DNA of 64,000 bases from Chinchilla lanigera (taxonomy: Eukaryota > Chordata > Mammalia > Rodentia > Chinchillidae), in the NCBI RefSeq assembly GCF_000276665.1, contig NW_004955405.1, forward strand, positions 15,110,084 to 15,174,083. Direction: 5' to 3'. The notes beneath the pieces were generated by a model. That model was not told where the DNA came from and did not search any database. It saw only the letters and a program-made list of their open reading frames with translations. Positions 46,623 to 57,720 of the stretch are shown piece by piece. Positions within the stretch are counted from its first letter, which is position 1; every line of letters begins with the position of its first letter. The position numbers and the translations under genes are program-made.

Positions 46623-47424
46623 AACTGCATGGAGAGCCCAGAAATGAGTCTACCTTGGCACTAGGATTGGAGATAGCAGTTTCCACTCTCAGCATGAGAA
46701 AATAGCTTATCTTTTTTTAAAAAAAAAAAAAAAGCTAATTTTCACGGATCCATCTTCCAGTGACATTCATGACGCTGGCACTGTCTCTGCAGTGTAGATG
46801 GAAGCAAAGCCTGGGAAAAGCAAGTGGCTCTTACAGGTGTCTCCTAACTCTCTCTCCACCCCGAATCTTCCCAGACTAGGGACCAAAGGGAAGAGTAGCA
46901 GCAGCAGACCTCCCACGTATCCCCTTCTCTCCCTCTGCAAAGGGAATGAGAGACTCAGGGCAAACAGCTGGGTAACTGGAGTAATTAACCCCCTTTAAAG
47001 TGAGGCGAAAGGGAAGCCCTGGCCAGGACAGAAGCTTCACTTGTGGCTCCCCCATGCCCCCTAGAAAAACTGATGCCGTCCTGACTCTTACCCAGGCTCT
47101 TCACTGTCAGCACGGGGCCCCGGAGCGCTGATGGGGTCAGCGGGCCCACACTCTACCTGCTGGGGATGTTGCACCTGCTTCTCCTCAGCTCAATCCAGAA
47201 GCTTTTAAGGACCATATGCAGACTTGTACATGTTTGCTTTGATTATAAAGCAAAGTCAAGAGCTCTCCTGTTTTATTAACATTTAGATGAGTGCCCTGGG
47301 CCACTGAGCAAAGCCAAACTAAAACTAGGAAATGTCATTCAGCTTATCATTGTCTGAGCAAAGCTAAACTAAGCAATAGCATTCAGCTTAGCATCATCAC
47401 CTCCCATTGAAAGCTACCTCGGCA
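46623..47424. other. Unassigned DNA with a short inverted repeat and an imperfect tandem
   Basis: A perfect inverted repeat TTTGCTTT/AAAGCAAA lies at 47233-47254 and two imperfect 50-bp tandem units at 47304-47396. The stretch near 47110-47170 is GC-rich with a few CpGs but is too small for a CpG island. Confidence 0.45.
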
Positions 47425-47645
47425 CAACTACCTGCAAAGCACTTTACATTCCTATCATCTGTGACAGTTTAGAAAGCACTTTTGCAGGTTTTCATTTGAT
47501 CTCTCTAATAACTTAGGACAATTTTTTATCATGTCATTGATGAAAAGGTGAGGTGTAGGGAAGTAAATGATAAATGTCCTCCAAGTGTCACAACCATTAA
47601 GTGATAAAGCTGAGGCTCTACCACAAATCTTCTAAAGCCTTTGTG
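47425..47645 (-). mobile_element. MIR SINE, diverged
   Basis: AAAGCACTTTACATTCCTAT, TTTTTATCATGTCATTGATG and TTAAGTGATAAAGCTGAGGC follow reversed MIR order. Confidence 0.55.
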
Positions 47646-48744
47646 TTTTGTGACCTGTGGCAGGGTTTGGAAGTTAGTTATAGAGACTATGCCAGACATG
47701 GTAATAGGTGTTTTCTCATAAACAATCAGATATAAACTCCACAGCAATCCTACAGTGAGCACAGGACAGCAGCAATGCCTTTCTGTTTGTGCAGATGTGA
47801 GTGTGTGTTGTGTGACAGGGGCTGGGGAGGAGTTGTGATGGCGGTAATACATGAGTCCAGAGAGACAAAGGAAATTAGATGAGTGCTTATGATTCCTACT
47901 TAATGTACAAGAGAAAGGAGGTCAAAAGAAGATCTGTGAACAGCTAACAGGCGAACTTTAAGTAGAACCAAAAGTCAAATCCAATGTCATTTCACAGAAG
48001 CACAGCAGATGGATGGATGGTAAATTGACTACTAACCACAGCCCACTGGGGGATTTTCTCCTCCAAGAGCAATTATTTGATTCACCAATTCCTGGCTGAT
48101 CTCTTCTGTGTTCTAACATCTATACCTTTAATAAAAGGGGGTGATAAAAGGTAATCCAAGGAAGACCTGAAAATAACTGAAACCCAGATTTTAAAATACC
48201 AGTGGGTACTACCTCCTCACACAGAGACAATTACAGCAAAATAGTCCAAGTCTGATGGAATGAACTTCATGCCAACAGAAGGAGCAGCTTAATAACTCCC
48301 CTCGTCAGAGATTTTTCCAGATGAAAGAACTAAAGACAGGCTCGAGTCTGAAGAACAATAAAGCAGGTAAAAACTTGCAGTGAGCGAAGACAGAGACCCA
48401 TTCTTGTGATTGGCAGGCATTGGTCACGGTTCAGCAACACAGCAAGATGGTCCCACTCTCTCTGACTCACATGATTCGCTTCCAGAAAGACGGTACTGTC
48501 AGGATATGAGTAGCTAGCTCAAATAATTGCAGGGTGCTCGCTCTGCCACTGGGCCTCTCATTTCCATGGAGATCACATCTCTCCATAATCAGAGGCGTGC
48601 TTTGGTATGGGCCAGCCAAAGAAAGAGCTCATGTCTCTGACATCTCAGGCAAATGGGGCGGGGGAACATGTATAGGAAATTAAGATTCTGGTGGCGCTGG
48701 TCAGATTACCTGAGAGGGAAGTACAATGTCTACCATACCACCCC
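47646..48744. other. Unassigned DNA
   Basis: No recognised element. A 27-bp stretch at 47682-47708 recurs with one mismatch at 49537-49563. Confidence 0.4.
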
Positions 48745-48928
48745 ACCTCCTCAGTGCCAGGGCTGGGCTTGCCTCTTCTCAATCCTCATATGAACCCCAT
48801 AAGGTAGGTAGAATTGCAACCCCACTTTTAAAGTGAGGAAACAGACAGGGAGAAGTTAAGAAACTTGCCCAAGACCACACAACTAGTAATGGTAGAGGCA
48901 GAATTCAAACATCGAAGCACCAGAGGCT
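48745..48928 (-). mobile_element. MIR SINE, near complete
   Basis: CTCAATCCTCATATGAACCC, CCCACTTTTAAAGTGAGGAA, AAACTTGCCCAAGACCACAC and AACTAGTAATGGTAGAGGCA are a clear reversed MIR. Confidence 0.85.
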
Positions 48929-48967
48929 TCACTCATCTATTCCACTCTTCGAAGAGCCCATAGAACA

Positions 48968-49680
48968 TAGTAAAGGTGGACGTGGAGAAAGCATGGAGAC
49001 TAGTGAAACCACTGTGGAAATCAGTGTGTAGATTTCTCAGAGAACTAAAACTAGAGCTTCCATTTGATCCAGCTATTCCCCATCTTGTTATCTTCCCAAA
49101 AGAATTAAAAGCATCACACCACAATGATATAGGAACACAGTTCGTAATAGCTAAATCTTGGAAACAGCCCAAGTGCCCATCCACCAATGAATGAATAAAG
49201 AAGATGTGGAATTTTTTAATACAATGGAGTACTACTCTGCCATAAAGAAGAATAAACTTGAGATATTTCTAGGTAAATGGATGCACCTTGAGACCATACT
49301 CTTTAAGTGAAATAAATCAGACATAATGTTCAAATATCATGCTGATTCTCTTATGTGAGAAACCAGAAAGGTAAATAAGGACCAAAATATACAATAGATA
49401 TTGTAAAATAGGGAGGAAATGTTCAATGGGTGGAAGGACTAACGAGGGAGAAGTGAGGAAGGAAGGGAAAAGAAAATGAAAGAATAGAAGGAGAAAATGG
49501 AAACAAAGCTTTTGTAAATAAAGAGGGGGAGGGGCCAGAGACTATACCAGACATGGTAATAGGAAAAGAACAGGAGAAGAATCAAGTTATATCATATACA
49601 GGTACAGATCCTACATGATGAATGTGATCATTATGCATATCTAAAATGCATCAGTAAAATTAATTTTAAAAATAAAAATG
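48968..49680 (+). mobile_element. L1 3' end
   Basis: GGTGGACGTGGAGAAAGCAT, CTATTCCCCATCTTGTTATC, CAAGTGCCCATCCACCAATG, GAGTACTACTCTGCCATAAA and TTTAAGTGAAATAAATCAGA follow L1 ORF2 tail and UTR order, ending in CATCAGTAAAATTAAT and an A-rich tail. It is 5'-truncated and contains a 27-bp intruding duplication at 49537. Confidence 0.88.
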
Positions 49681-49884
49681 ATACTTTTATAGTGTATATT
49701 TTCATAATTATAAATAATCATATTCTAGAATCCACTTTATCACAAATTGTAAAATTATTCATCCATTGGGCCGTCCCAAAGTAGTTCCATCTCATGCTGG
49801 TGGGAAGAGAACCTGATTTTCAGATTAAACTGCTCAGAGTCTGGATACCAGCTTATTCTCCCCACATCTGCCACATTCCCCCAC

Positions 49885-50120
49885 CAGCTAACGTGACTCT
49901 GGCTATGACAACAGCACTTCATTCTGCACTGCAGATGGGAAAACACTTCCTTCAGATCTGTGGTCTGGAAGTTCTCTGCGACAACTACCCAACTTGTCAC
50001 TGCTGCCAAAGCAGCCACACACAACAGGTAAACAAGTGGGCATGACTGGGTTCCAAGCAAACTTTACCCAGGAGAACAGGTGGAGGCCAGATTTGGTCTG
50101 CAGACTAGAGTTCTCCAGCC
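49885..50120 (+). mobile_element. hAT-type DNA transposon relic
   Basis: CACTTCATTCTGCACTGCAG, AGGTAAACAAGTGGGCATGA, CTTTACCCAGGAGAACAGGT and GGAGGCCAGATTTGGTCTGC fit an old non-autonomous hAT element ending in the GGCCnGATTTGGnCTGC motif. The exact family is uncertain. Confidence 0.6.
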
Positions 50121-50569
50121 TCCCAGGCTCTGCCCCTGATAAAAGTGACCGCCACACCCAGTCTGTCGCTGTCCTGACACCCTGCCCCCAGGATCATGGA
50201 AGGCTTTTCCAAAGTCATAGAAGATCTATGGTTAGTGGTTAATAACCGCACAGCCACTGACCAAATCCAACATTAGAAGTTAAAGTGAACTCCAAAGCAG
50301 ACGAACTTAACCAGCACAATAGCCACTGATGTAAACCTCTCTTCTTAACTCTCCCCTTATTCTTCTCGTGCTCCTGCGACATTTATCACAACAGGGAGAA
50401 GAGATGTTTTTATTATTTTTAGCTTCAAGGTTTATGTCCAAAAGTCTTCTTTCTAAACGAAGGTATATTTTATATTTTTTATTCAAGAAAAAATATTAAT
50501 GAAGGTATTTCTTTTTGTTCTGTTATTTATAGGTTGCCAAGAAAGAAAGCAGCCCCTGAGTACTACTGA

Positions 50570-51000
50570 ACCTGTTACAACTTAGATCTAGAATGTCCCC
50601 CAGGATTCTCATGTGTTCATAGGCAGAGATTTTGGAAGGCACGTGGATCATGGGGTGCGGAGCTCACCATAGCTCACCGTAGCTGCGTGGGCTGTCAGGA
50701 GGTGGGATCTGGTCAGAAGAGGTTGGTCACTAGGAGCAAAATCCAGGAAGGCATAGCTCCCTCTCAGTCTGTCTCCGTCTCTGTCCCTGTCTCTCTGTCT
50801 CTGTATGTTTCCCTCCCTCCGTCCATCCCTCTCTTCCTCTCTCTCCCTCTCCCTCCTGGAAGCCATAAAGCAAGCAGGTTTTTACCCGCCATGTCCCTCT
50901 ACTGTGCCATTTCCGCCTTGGATCCAGCTTACTAGAGACGGAACTAAGAGCCGAAATAAGCCACTCCTCCTCAAAGTCCAGCGATAAGAAAGTGATCAGA
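50570..51000 (+). mobile_element. LTR (MaLR-like) with expanded CT-rich tract
   Basis: ACTTAGATCTAGAATGTCCC, GGAGGTGGGATCTGGTCAGA, a CT/TC-rich expansion at 50762-50857, then GGAAGCCATAAAGCAAGCAG and ACCCGCCATGTCCCTCTACT keep LTR order. The 204-codon minus frame overlapping it is an accident of this tract. Confidence 0.6.
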
Positions 51001-52194
51001 CAGCACCACACGCCAACGAATTTGTAGCTTGGGGGCCTCTGGAGAAGGAGAGGAAACAGACCTGGCCATGTCCTTTTCTTCCAAGCACCCTGCTCTCCTC
51101 CAGGTCCTAGGTGAGCCCCTTGGAAATGTAGAACAGCAAGAGAAAAAACTAGAAATAGTGGAGGAAAAGGAATGAAGCATTGACATGATAGCTGTTCATT
51201 CTGTAAATTCATTTCCATTTTTTCTCTCCCTCCCTGTTCCCCCGCCTTTCTTGATGAAAACAAGAGGCCAGAAAGTTCTGCTAGAAATCTGTACTTCGAG
51301 CAAGAAGGAGGTAGAAACCACATGCTAAGTGTGAGGCCCTCCACGCCTGGGCTGGCTCCTTCCCTGCTTCAGCAGGACCCCTGTATCTTTGCCTTCAAGG
51401 TACCTCATCAGAGATGGCTATTCCCAAGCCATTGCCGGAGAGTCCCTTTCTGTTTGAACTTATTTTGCCCACTTTTCAGTTTCAGTAAACACTTCATTTA
51501 TATTCTTTAAAGTACTTGAGCATGGACCATTTAGAGAAAGGCCATTATAGAAAGTGCAATTTTTTTAAATCAGTTTTTTAAATAAAAAAAATCACTTAGG
51601 GATCACTAGCTAGAACATCTGGTGTTTCTTATATACAATGGGAGGTGAGAAGAAATATTCCAAACCAAGGAGTCCATAGCTTTGCCTCTTACCATGAGGT
51701 TTATTTTAAAAGCTTTAGAGGAATAAGAGTAATTCTGCCTCAAGTATGGTGACCTCAGCACAGTAGCATGGGATGGTTGGACCCCTAAAACAAGCAGATC
51801 CAGGATGTCAAAGAAATATCAGCACACTACCTAGAATGAAAGGTTCCACACTTTATCTCTGGATTATCAAAAGAATCAAACTAGAAAAAACAAAAGAAAA
51901 ATCAAACACAAGCACCAGGGTGACAATCAATTTGGCAGGCCTTGGTTTCCTACACCCAGACAGGTCTGGGTGTCTGGTAGGGCCTGCCTTCTTCCCTGAG
52001 ACAGGAGAAGAGAGATGCGGGCACTCCACAGCTGTAAAAGGAAATCCTGGAGAAGTAGTGGCCAACTTATCCCAGCTGCTCAGCTCAGAACCCTGCTCCT
52101 ATGTGTCTTTGCTAGCAACTGGATATCAACTACAGCATGAGGAACAGCAGTGGCAGGGGGTAAACTTAAGATAAAAATAGCAATATCAATAACT
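51001..52194. other. Unassigned DNA
   Basis: No recognised element. The 133-codon plus frame at 51773-52174 is unrecognised and lacks exon signals. Confidence 0.4.
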
Positions 52195-52395
52195 TGCAAT
52201 TGTTGAATGCCTAGATGGCCAGGTCCTCTACTGGGCATTTTCACGTGTATTATCATATTTAGTCCTCATAACTTATTACATAAGTGGTATTGTTCTTATT
52301 GTACAGCTGAAAAAAATAAATCATCAGTAAAAAGCCTAGCTCATGATTACATAGTTAATAAAAGAAGCAGGATTCAAATCCAGGTCCTTTAAGGC
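52195..52395 (-). mobile_element. MIR SINE
   Basis: GTTGAATGCCTAGATGGCCA, GTATTATCATATTTAGTCCT and GAAGCAGGATTCAAATCCAG show reversed MIR. Confidence 0.75.
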
Positions 52396-53228
52396 AAAGC
52401 ATCTCTAGCTCTCAAGTTTGCCACTGCTTTTATGGAATCAAGAAGTCACACAAATCAACAGTTACTACCACTACTGACCACAGCAGATGATTTGTAGTTC
52501 AAGCCTTTACCCTACCTCCCCACACACTGCTGGAGGAACAAGATGCATCACTTCTGCTCTGCCTATGTTTCTAGCACTCTTGCTGACAGACTTCCCATTG
52601 ACAGACTCACTATTGGCAGGGAATAGTAGAAATTTAGTTCCTCCTTGACGGGCAAGGATTGCAGAAAGAGCAAGCACGATTCTGCATTGCCCAAAGGCAT
52701 AGCCAGGAACCATCACCGCAACAACCTGGAGTTTAAGAAAATGTATGGGAATCCTTGCAATCCACTACTGCGGACTCTGTTGCGGGGATGGGAGAGGTGT
52801 GGCTGCAGTTCAGTAGAAGCAGCTGGTGGCATCAAAGCCATAGAACTGTTGCCTCAGCCACTATTTTGCCCCCTGACTGTGTTCTCAAGTTCTCAGGATC
52901 TGGCAAGGTACTTTCTTGCAGGTTGAAATTTTCAAGAGTCTTGGAAGAAAACAAAAACAAAAGTCTCTGTCCAGCCCTGCCTCTTCTTACCAGAACCCCT
53001 TTTGAGAAGCCCGTGCACTAACAACTTTAATTAATTAATGCTATAAGATTAATGCTGGGCTTTGTCTTGTCTCTTGATGAAAACTCCTTGATGAAACTCC
53101 TTTGGCTGCCTACTTTTCTAATCTAATTTTTTCAGGAAAGGATTTAATTTTAATAACTGTATTAGCTGAAATGACTGAAGAGATACTTTGGCTAATTTTT
53201 AACTTCATTTCAATAATTAAAGTTGTCT
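52396..53228. other. Unassigned DNA
   Basis: No recognised element or exon. Confidence 0.4.
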
Positions 53229-53576
53229 TGGTTACTTTTCTGTCATTGCTGAGACAAAATACCTGATGTCCAAAATTAAGGAAGGAAAGGTTTGTTCTGC
53301 TTACAGTTTGTGGAGGTTTCAGTCCATAATTGGCAGGTTACAAGGCAGAGTGGCACAGGGCAGAGGGCTACAGCTCATGGTGACAGAACACAGCAGAATC
53401 AACAAACACATACAAGGGAGGAATGGCCGCAAGCAGCCTCTTCCTCTCCCTTACATATGCAAACTATCCACCCCAGGGCAGGTGTAGCTCTCACACCCAT
53501 AATCAATCAAACTCTAAAAGCCTGCCCCATGACCACATGAGGCTTTAGGGGGACACACCGACACAAACCATAACAA
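53229..53576 (-). mobile_element. Full-length MaLR-type solo LTR
   Basis: Plus-strand CTTGGTTACTTTTCTGTCAT at the left and CACAAACCATAACAA at the right. Reversed, it starts with the same TGTTATGGTTTGTGTC as the LTR at 9997. It is 348 bp and has no internal region next to it. Confidence 0.82.
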
Positions 53577-53830
53577 AAGTTATATTCTTATTTTCTATTT
53601 CCTGAGGGCAATTAGTTTCAATTCTCCTAACTCTTTCTTACCTTCATGTTTCATAATAGCAGGCTGATACTAGTTGTTCTTGATTTCTCAAGTTCGATAG
53701 TACAAATTGACTCTGTACTGTTGAAAATCAGGAATTAGCTTCCTTATGCTTCAACATAAACACACATACACAAAGCACATAATTCTCACTTTTCCACTGA
53801 TCCTCCCAATATAAACTTTTGAGTCACTAC

Positions 53831-54205
53831 TGTGGTTTGGATGTATTTGTTTAACTGTGTTCCCCCAAGTGTCCACTGTACTGAGGGCTCGGTCCTCAGG
53901 GTAGCCTTTGGGAAATAGGCCTAGTGGAAGGTCCTTAGGTCTCCAGGGGGCCCCTTAGGGAGGAATTACGGGCACCTAGGGTCTCCTTCTAACTTCTGGT
54001 TTGGTGATATGAGCATGCATATGCATGCACATAAGCATTCCTTCTACAATGTGCCATCTTCCACCATCTTCATCAGAGGCCAAGCTAAAGGAGTCATCCA
54101 ATCTTGGACTTGACTTTCCAAAACTGTGTGCTAAATAAACCTTTTCTCTTTATAGTTAGCTGCCTCAAGTATTTCACTGTAGTAACTCAGAGCTGACAAA
54201 TATAC
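53831..54205 (+). mobile_element. MaLR-type solo LTR
   Basis: TACTGTGGTTTGGATGTATT, GTTCCCCCAAGTGTCC, GCCATCTTCCACCATCTTCA, TGTGCTAAATAAACCTTTTC and AGTAACTCAGAGCTGACAAA in order. The 16-bp palindrome GCATGCATATGCATGC (54013-54028) lies inside it. Confidence 0.8.
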
Positions 54206-54295
54206 TCAGTATTCAGTATTATATTACTGTGATTATCAAATACTTATTCCAGATGTACCACTGATTTTCTCTCTTTTTTTATAAACCTTTTGTCT

Positions 54296-54462
54296 TTTTT
54301 TTTTTAAATTTTTTGTCTTTTTTGAGACAGGGTCTCCCTACACAGTTCAGGTTGGACTTCAGCTCACTTTGTAGCCCAGATTGGTCTTGAACTTGCAACA
54401 ATCCTGCCTCACCCTCCCAAGTACTAGGATTACAGACATGTGCCACCATGCCTGGCTTGCCT
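54296..54462 (-). mobile_element. B1 SINE with 29-bp duplication
   Basis: T-rich start, GAGACAGGGTCTCCCTACAC, GGTTGGACTTCAGCTCACTT, GATTACAGACATGTGCCACC. It sits next to a MaLR LTR. Confidence 0.93.
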
Positions 54463-55317
54463 TTCTTAGAATTTGAATTTTTCTCCCTTGCTGAGTTTTT
54501 CAGTAATCTCTACTTCACCTGAAAACTCTTGACCAAAAGGAATAATCTTCTTTCAGTAAGCTGAAATGTATCTCTTAGTTTCATATTTTCTTGGAGAAAG
54601 CCCTGCCTCTCCAGACCTTCCACTCTCCTGTTGTAGTATAGAATTGCTGCCCAGCTACCGCTCCAAGATCACCTGTCATCACCAACCTGAGAATTGGACA
54701 TGATGAAGTATTCCTGAGGAGCTTGCATAATATAACCAATTATTGGTTTTGGTGGTAGTGGTGGTGGATTTCTCCCCAGATGAGCCACAGGCTATTAGGC
54801 TCCCCTCCATATCACAAACCCCTCATACACACCTTTTAGAGATGATCCCACACATGCACCTGGCATGTGACTACAGGAGGCTGGTACCTTCCAGAGATCA
54901 GGAGGCTCCCAATGTCTCTGTGGTCTGTCTGAGTGGGAAATAATGAAGAGATACCAAAGTACAAATGTGTGGGAAGAGTTTCTGAGAAAGTTATCCAAAG
55001 TATTTGTGAAAATAGATAACATTATTTCCTTAACCACAAGACGCCAGAAAAACAGAATCAGAGTCATCATAATAAATGGTACAATATAAACATTAGTTTC
55101 AAAGTGCCAGTATTTTTCTCTTTTTAAAGCTAACTGCTTTGTACTAAGAGAGATCTCCTATGGAGGTGAGTTCGGCGTAGGCCCAGTGACAAAGTCTATT
55201 TCCAAGTCCATTTTCCAAAATCATTTCTAAGGTCATTATTCCATGGAGTACAGACTTTTTGTGCCCTTCCTCAAATTCAAATATTAGATAATAGCTAAAT
55301 TATTGCATAAGTTAGGA
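54463..55317. other. Unassigned DNA
   Basis: No recognised element. Confidence 0.4.
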
Positions 55318-55715
55318 ACTGTTTCTTGAATGCTGACTGTCCCCTAAAGGTCCATGTGTTAAAAGACTGCCCCCAGGGTGGTGCTATTCTCAGCTAGAAG
55401 ACCATTTAGGAGGTGAGGCCTGGTGGAAGGCCCTTAGGTAACTGGAAGCATGCTACCAACAGGGATCATAGGACTGTGGCCACCAACAGGGACCATAGGA
55501 CTGTGGCCTGTCCTCTCTTTCTCTTTGCTTTCTGATTCATGATGTGAGCAGTTTTGCTCCATCAAAAGCTCACACCCATGATGTGTTGTCCTCACAGAGG
55601 ACAACATGGTTACTTTATCTTGAACTGGAACCTCTAAATCTCTAAGCCAAAATAAACCTTTTCTCTTTATAAGTTAAGTATCCCGGATATTTCATTATAG
55701 TAACCTGAAACTGAC
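55318..55715 (+). mobile_element. MaLR-type solo LTR with 27-bp tandem duplication
   Basis: CTGACTGTCCCCTAAAGGTC, GGAGGTGAGGCCTGGTGGAA, GATTCATGATGTGAGCAGTT, AAGCCAAAATAAACCTTTTC and GTAACCTGAAACTGACA in order. Two 27-bp units (55455-55481, 55482-55508) differ at one position and look like a local duplication in this copy. Confidence 0.82.
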
Positions 55716-56309
55716 ACTCATTTCATTAGCTGAGACTTCCTGGAATGCCAACTAGGCAGAGAAAGGGGAAAACAGCATCATTTTGCTACACACTTCACAG
55801 CAAATATAAAATGGAACTGATTTAGATCTAGAATGAGAGTTATTTCTCACCACTGCACACAGAACACAAAGAGTGCATCACTCCATAAATAGTACATACT
55901 ACGTTTACACATACATATATATAATATCTACCATGTGATACCAGGCTTAGCTAGTGTTTTCATCACTAAGCCACTCTAATAAGTGATATTTCTACCCAGC
56001 TAAGAGCAAAGTAGCAATAGATTTCTATGATTATATACCCTTTACTCTTAAAAGAATCATGTAAATCAATTTTTAAAAGTTTTATGTTTTGAGGGCTTTT
56101 TAATGGTAACCAGTTGCATTTAATAAAATACATAACTCTTAAGTATGCAGCTTGATAAATATTTACAAATTTAAACACCCATATTGCCACTATCCAGATC
56201 AATGTAGAGAATAGTTTGGTACATTGTCAGTGAGAAACAGATTTTATTCTTTACATATTACTAACTTTCTATTAATAAGAATATTTAATTGAACAGAACT
56301 TTGACCAGG
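55716..56309. other. Unassigned AT-rich DNA
   Basis: No recognised element. The 78-codon minus frame at 55966-56202 is unrecognised. Confidence 0.4.
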
Positions 56310-56475
56310 TCAGGTAGAAAAGAAGACTAGCATTTATCATGCAAATGTAATTTGCCAAGTACATTGATATTTCATGTTGATCCTGTTAAACAGGTATAAT
56401 TATCTCCATCAAGCCACTGAAGAAGCATTAGCTCTAAGAGTTTAAGAGAACTTGTCAATGTTTTAGGGCCTATAA
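56310..56475 (-). mobile_element. MIR SINE, diverged
   Basis: AGCATTTATCATGCAAATG, TGCCAAGTACATTGATATTT and GTATAATTATCTCCATCAAG suggest reversed MIR. Confidence 0.5.
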
Positions 56476-56487
56476 ATAACTCCAAAG

Positions 56488-56511
56488 TGTGTATGTGTGT
56501 GTGTGTGTGAG
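56488..56511. repeat. (GT)n microsatellite
   Basis: Short GT run with one TATG interruption. A second GT run lies at about 57775-57800. Confidence 0.85.
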
Positions 56512-57620
56512 TGAAGTTGTATTTAATTTTTTAACCAACTGTTATTTATTTACATCTAATACAGAAAATACAGGATAAATTAAATCTATTTTTTAAAACG
56601 TAATATAAAAATAACTAATAGTTATTAGTTCACCTTAAAAATACCTTAAAGGACAAAAGGAGAAAGATCACCCCCATGTTCTAACTATACTTAAAAAGAG
56701 AACAATATTGCTTTTAATCACTTTGAACTGGTTACCTGTGTATTAATTTTCAGATCTAGTTTAGGTCCAGAAGTAAAGGAATAGTATTAACTAGGCTCTT
56801 CAAATATCTATTTTTCACCCAATCATCTATAGTGGAAACAACCCTCCCAGGTGCTGGGAACAGTAGTTTTATGGTACCCTGCTGAGTAATCCTTAAACAG
56901 TAGCCAATTGTGACTTCAAAACACTATGGCCAAATGTCCTGTTTTGTTTGAAGCAGTTTTGGCAGTGAAAGACGACCATGGCAGACCACTGTCCCAGGAA
57001 ACCCCTGAGTCCTGGGCAAACAGGACAGGCTGGTCTCCTGCCTGTACAGCTAACTGCTTCCAAAGTACTTTCACTGTTGGGAAAGCACTCTGAGGTTTCA
57101 AAGGATGTTTGGGAAAGTGGGTATGATCACAAAAGTAAATTGTATGAATTTGTTCACCAAAAAAGAGTTTTAAAAAAGAATAAATATGTGTCTGCTTATA
57201 TACACCTAAGCAATCAGCAGAAGAGGAACACAGTTTCTGACAAAGGGACTCGGTGCTGCATGACTAGGAAAAGACAGTGACCCCTCCCTTCCAGCCCTTT
57301 GGATGTGCGCATGCCGTTACACTCTTCCACAACGTGCACTGTGCCCCTTGGCAGGGCCGAGGGGCTGTGGGATGAGAGGCAGGAAGATAATGGAGATGAT
57401 TTGCAAACACCCTCGCCTGCATTCACAAGCTTTGGACTTAGCCATTTTGCATTTTGGCTTCTTTACAAGATTTCATTTGAATAACAGGTATTATGATATT
57501 TTTAAAAGTCTGAAAACCATATCACTAATCCCTTTACTTATGGTCTGTAAATAGCAATCCATTGTGAACAGTCCTTTTCAGATAAAGAACATGAAGGTCT
57601 GCTGGGAAGCCAAAGATACT
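56512..57620. other. Unassigned DNA
   Basis: No recognised element. The overlapping frames at 56978-57554 disagree between frames and strands. Confidence 0.4.
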
Positions 57621-57720
57621 AAGTCCAAGGAATCAGGTTCAGATCCTGGCTCCATACTTGCTGCCTGTGACTATGAGCAAGTTTCTCTGTCCCCTCTAAG
57701 CCTTAACACTTCCATATGTT
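57621..57720 (+). mobile_element. MIR fragment
   Basis: GATCCTGGCTCCATACTTGC, CTGTGACTATGAGCAAGTTT and CTCTAAGCCTTAACACTTCC keep plus MIR order. Confidence 0.65.

Noticed and set aside
50730..51344. 204-codon minus-strand open frame
   Set aside because: It crosses the CT-rich tract and an LTR, giving Glu/Arg-rich low-complexity residues.
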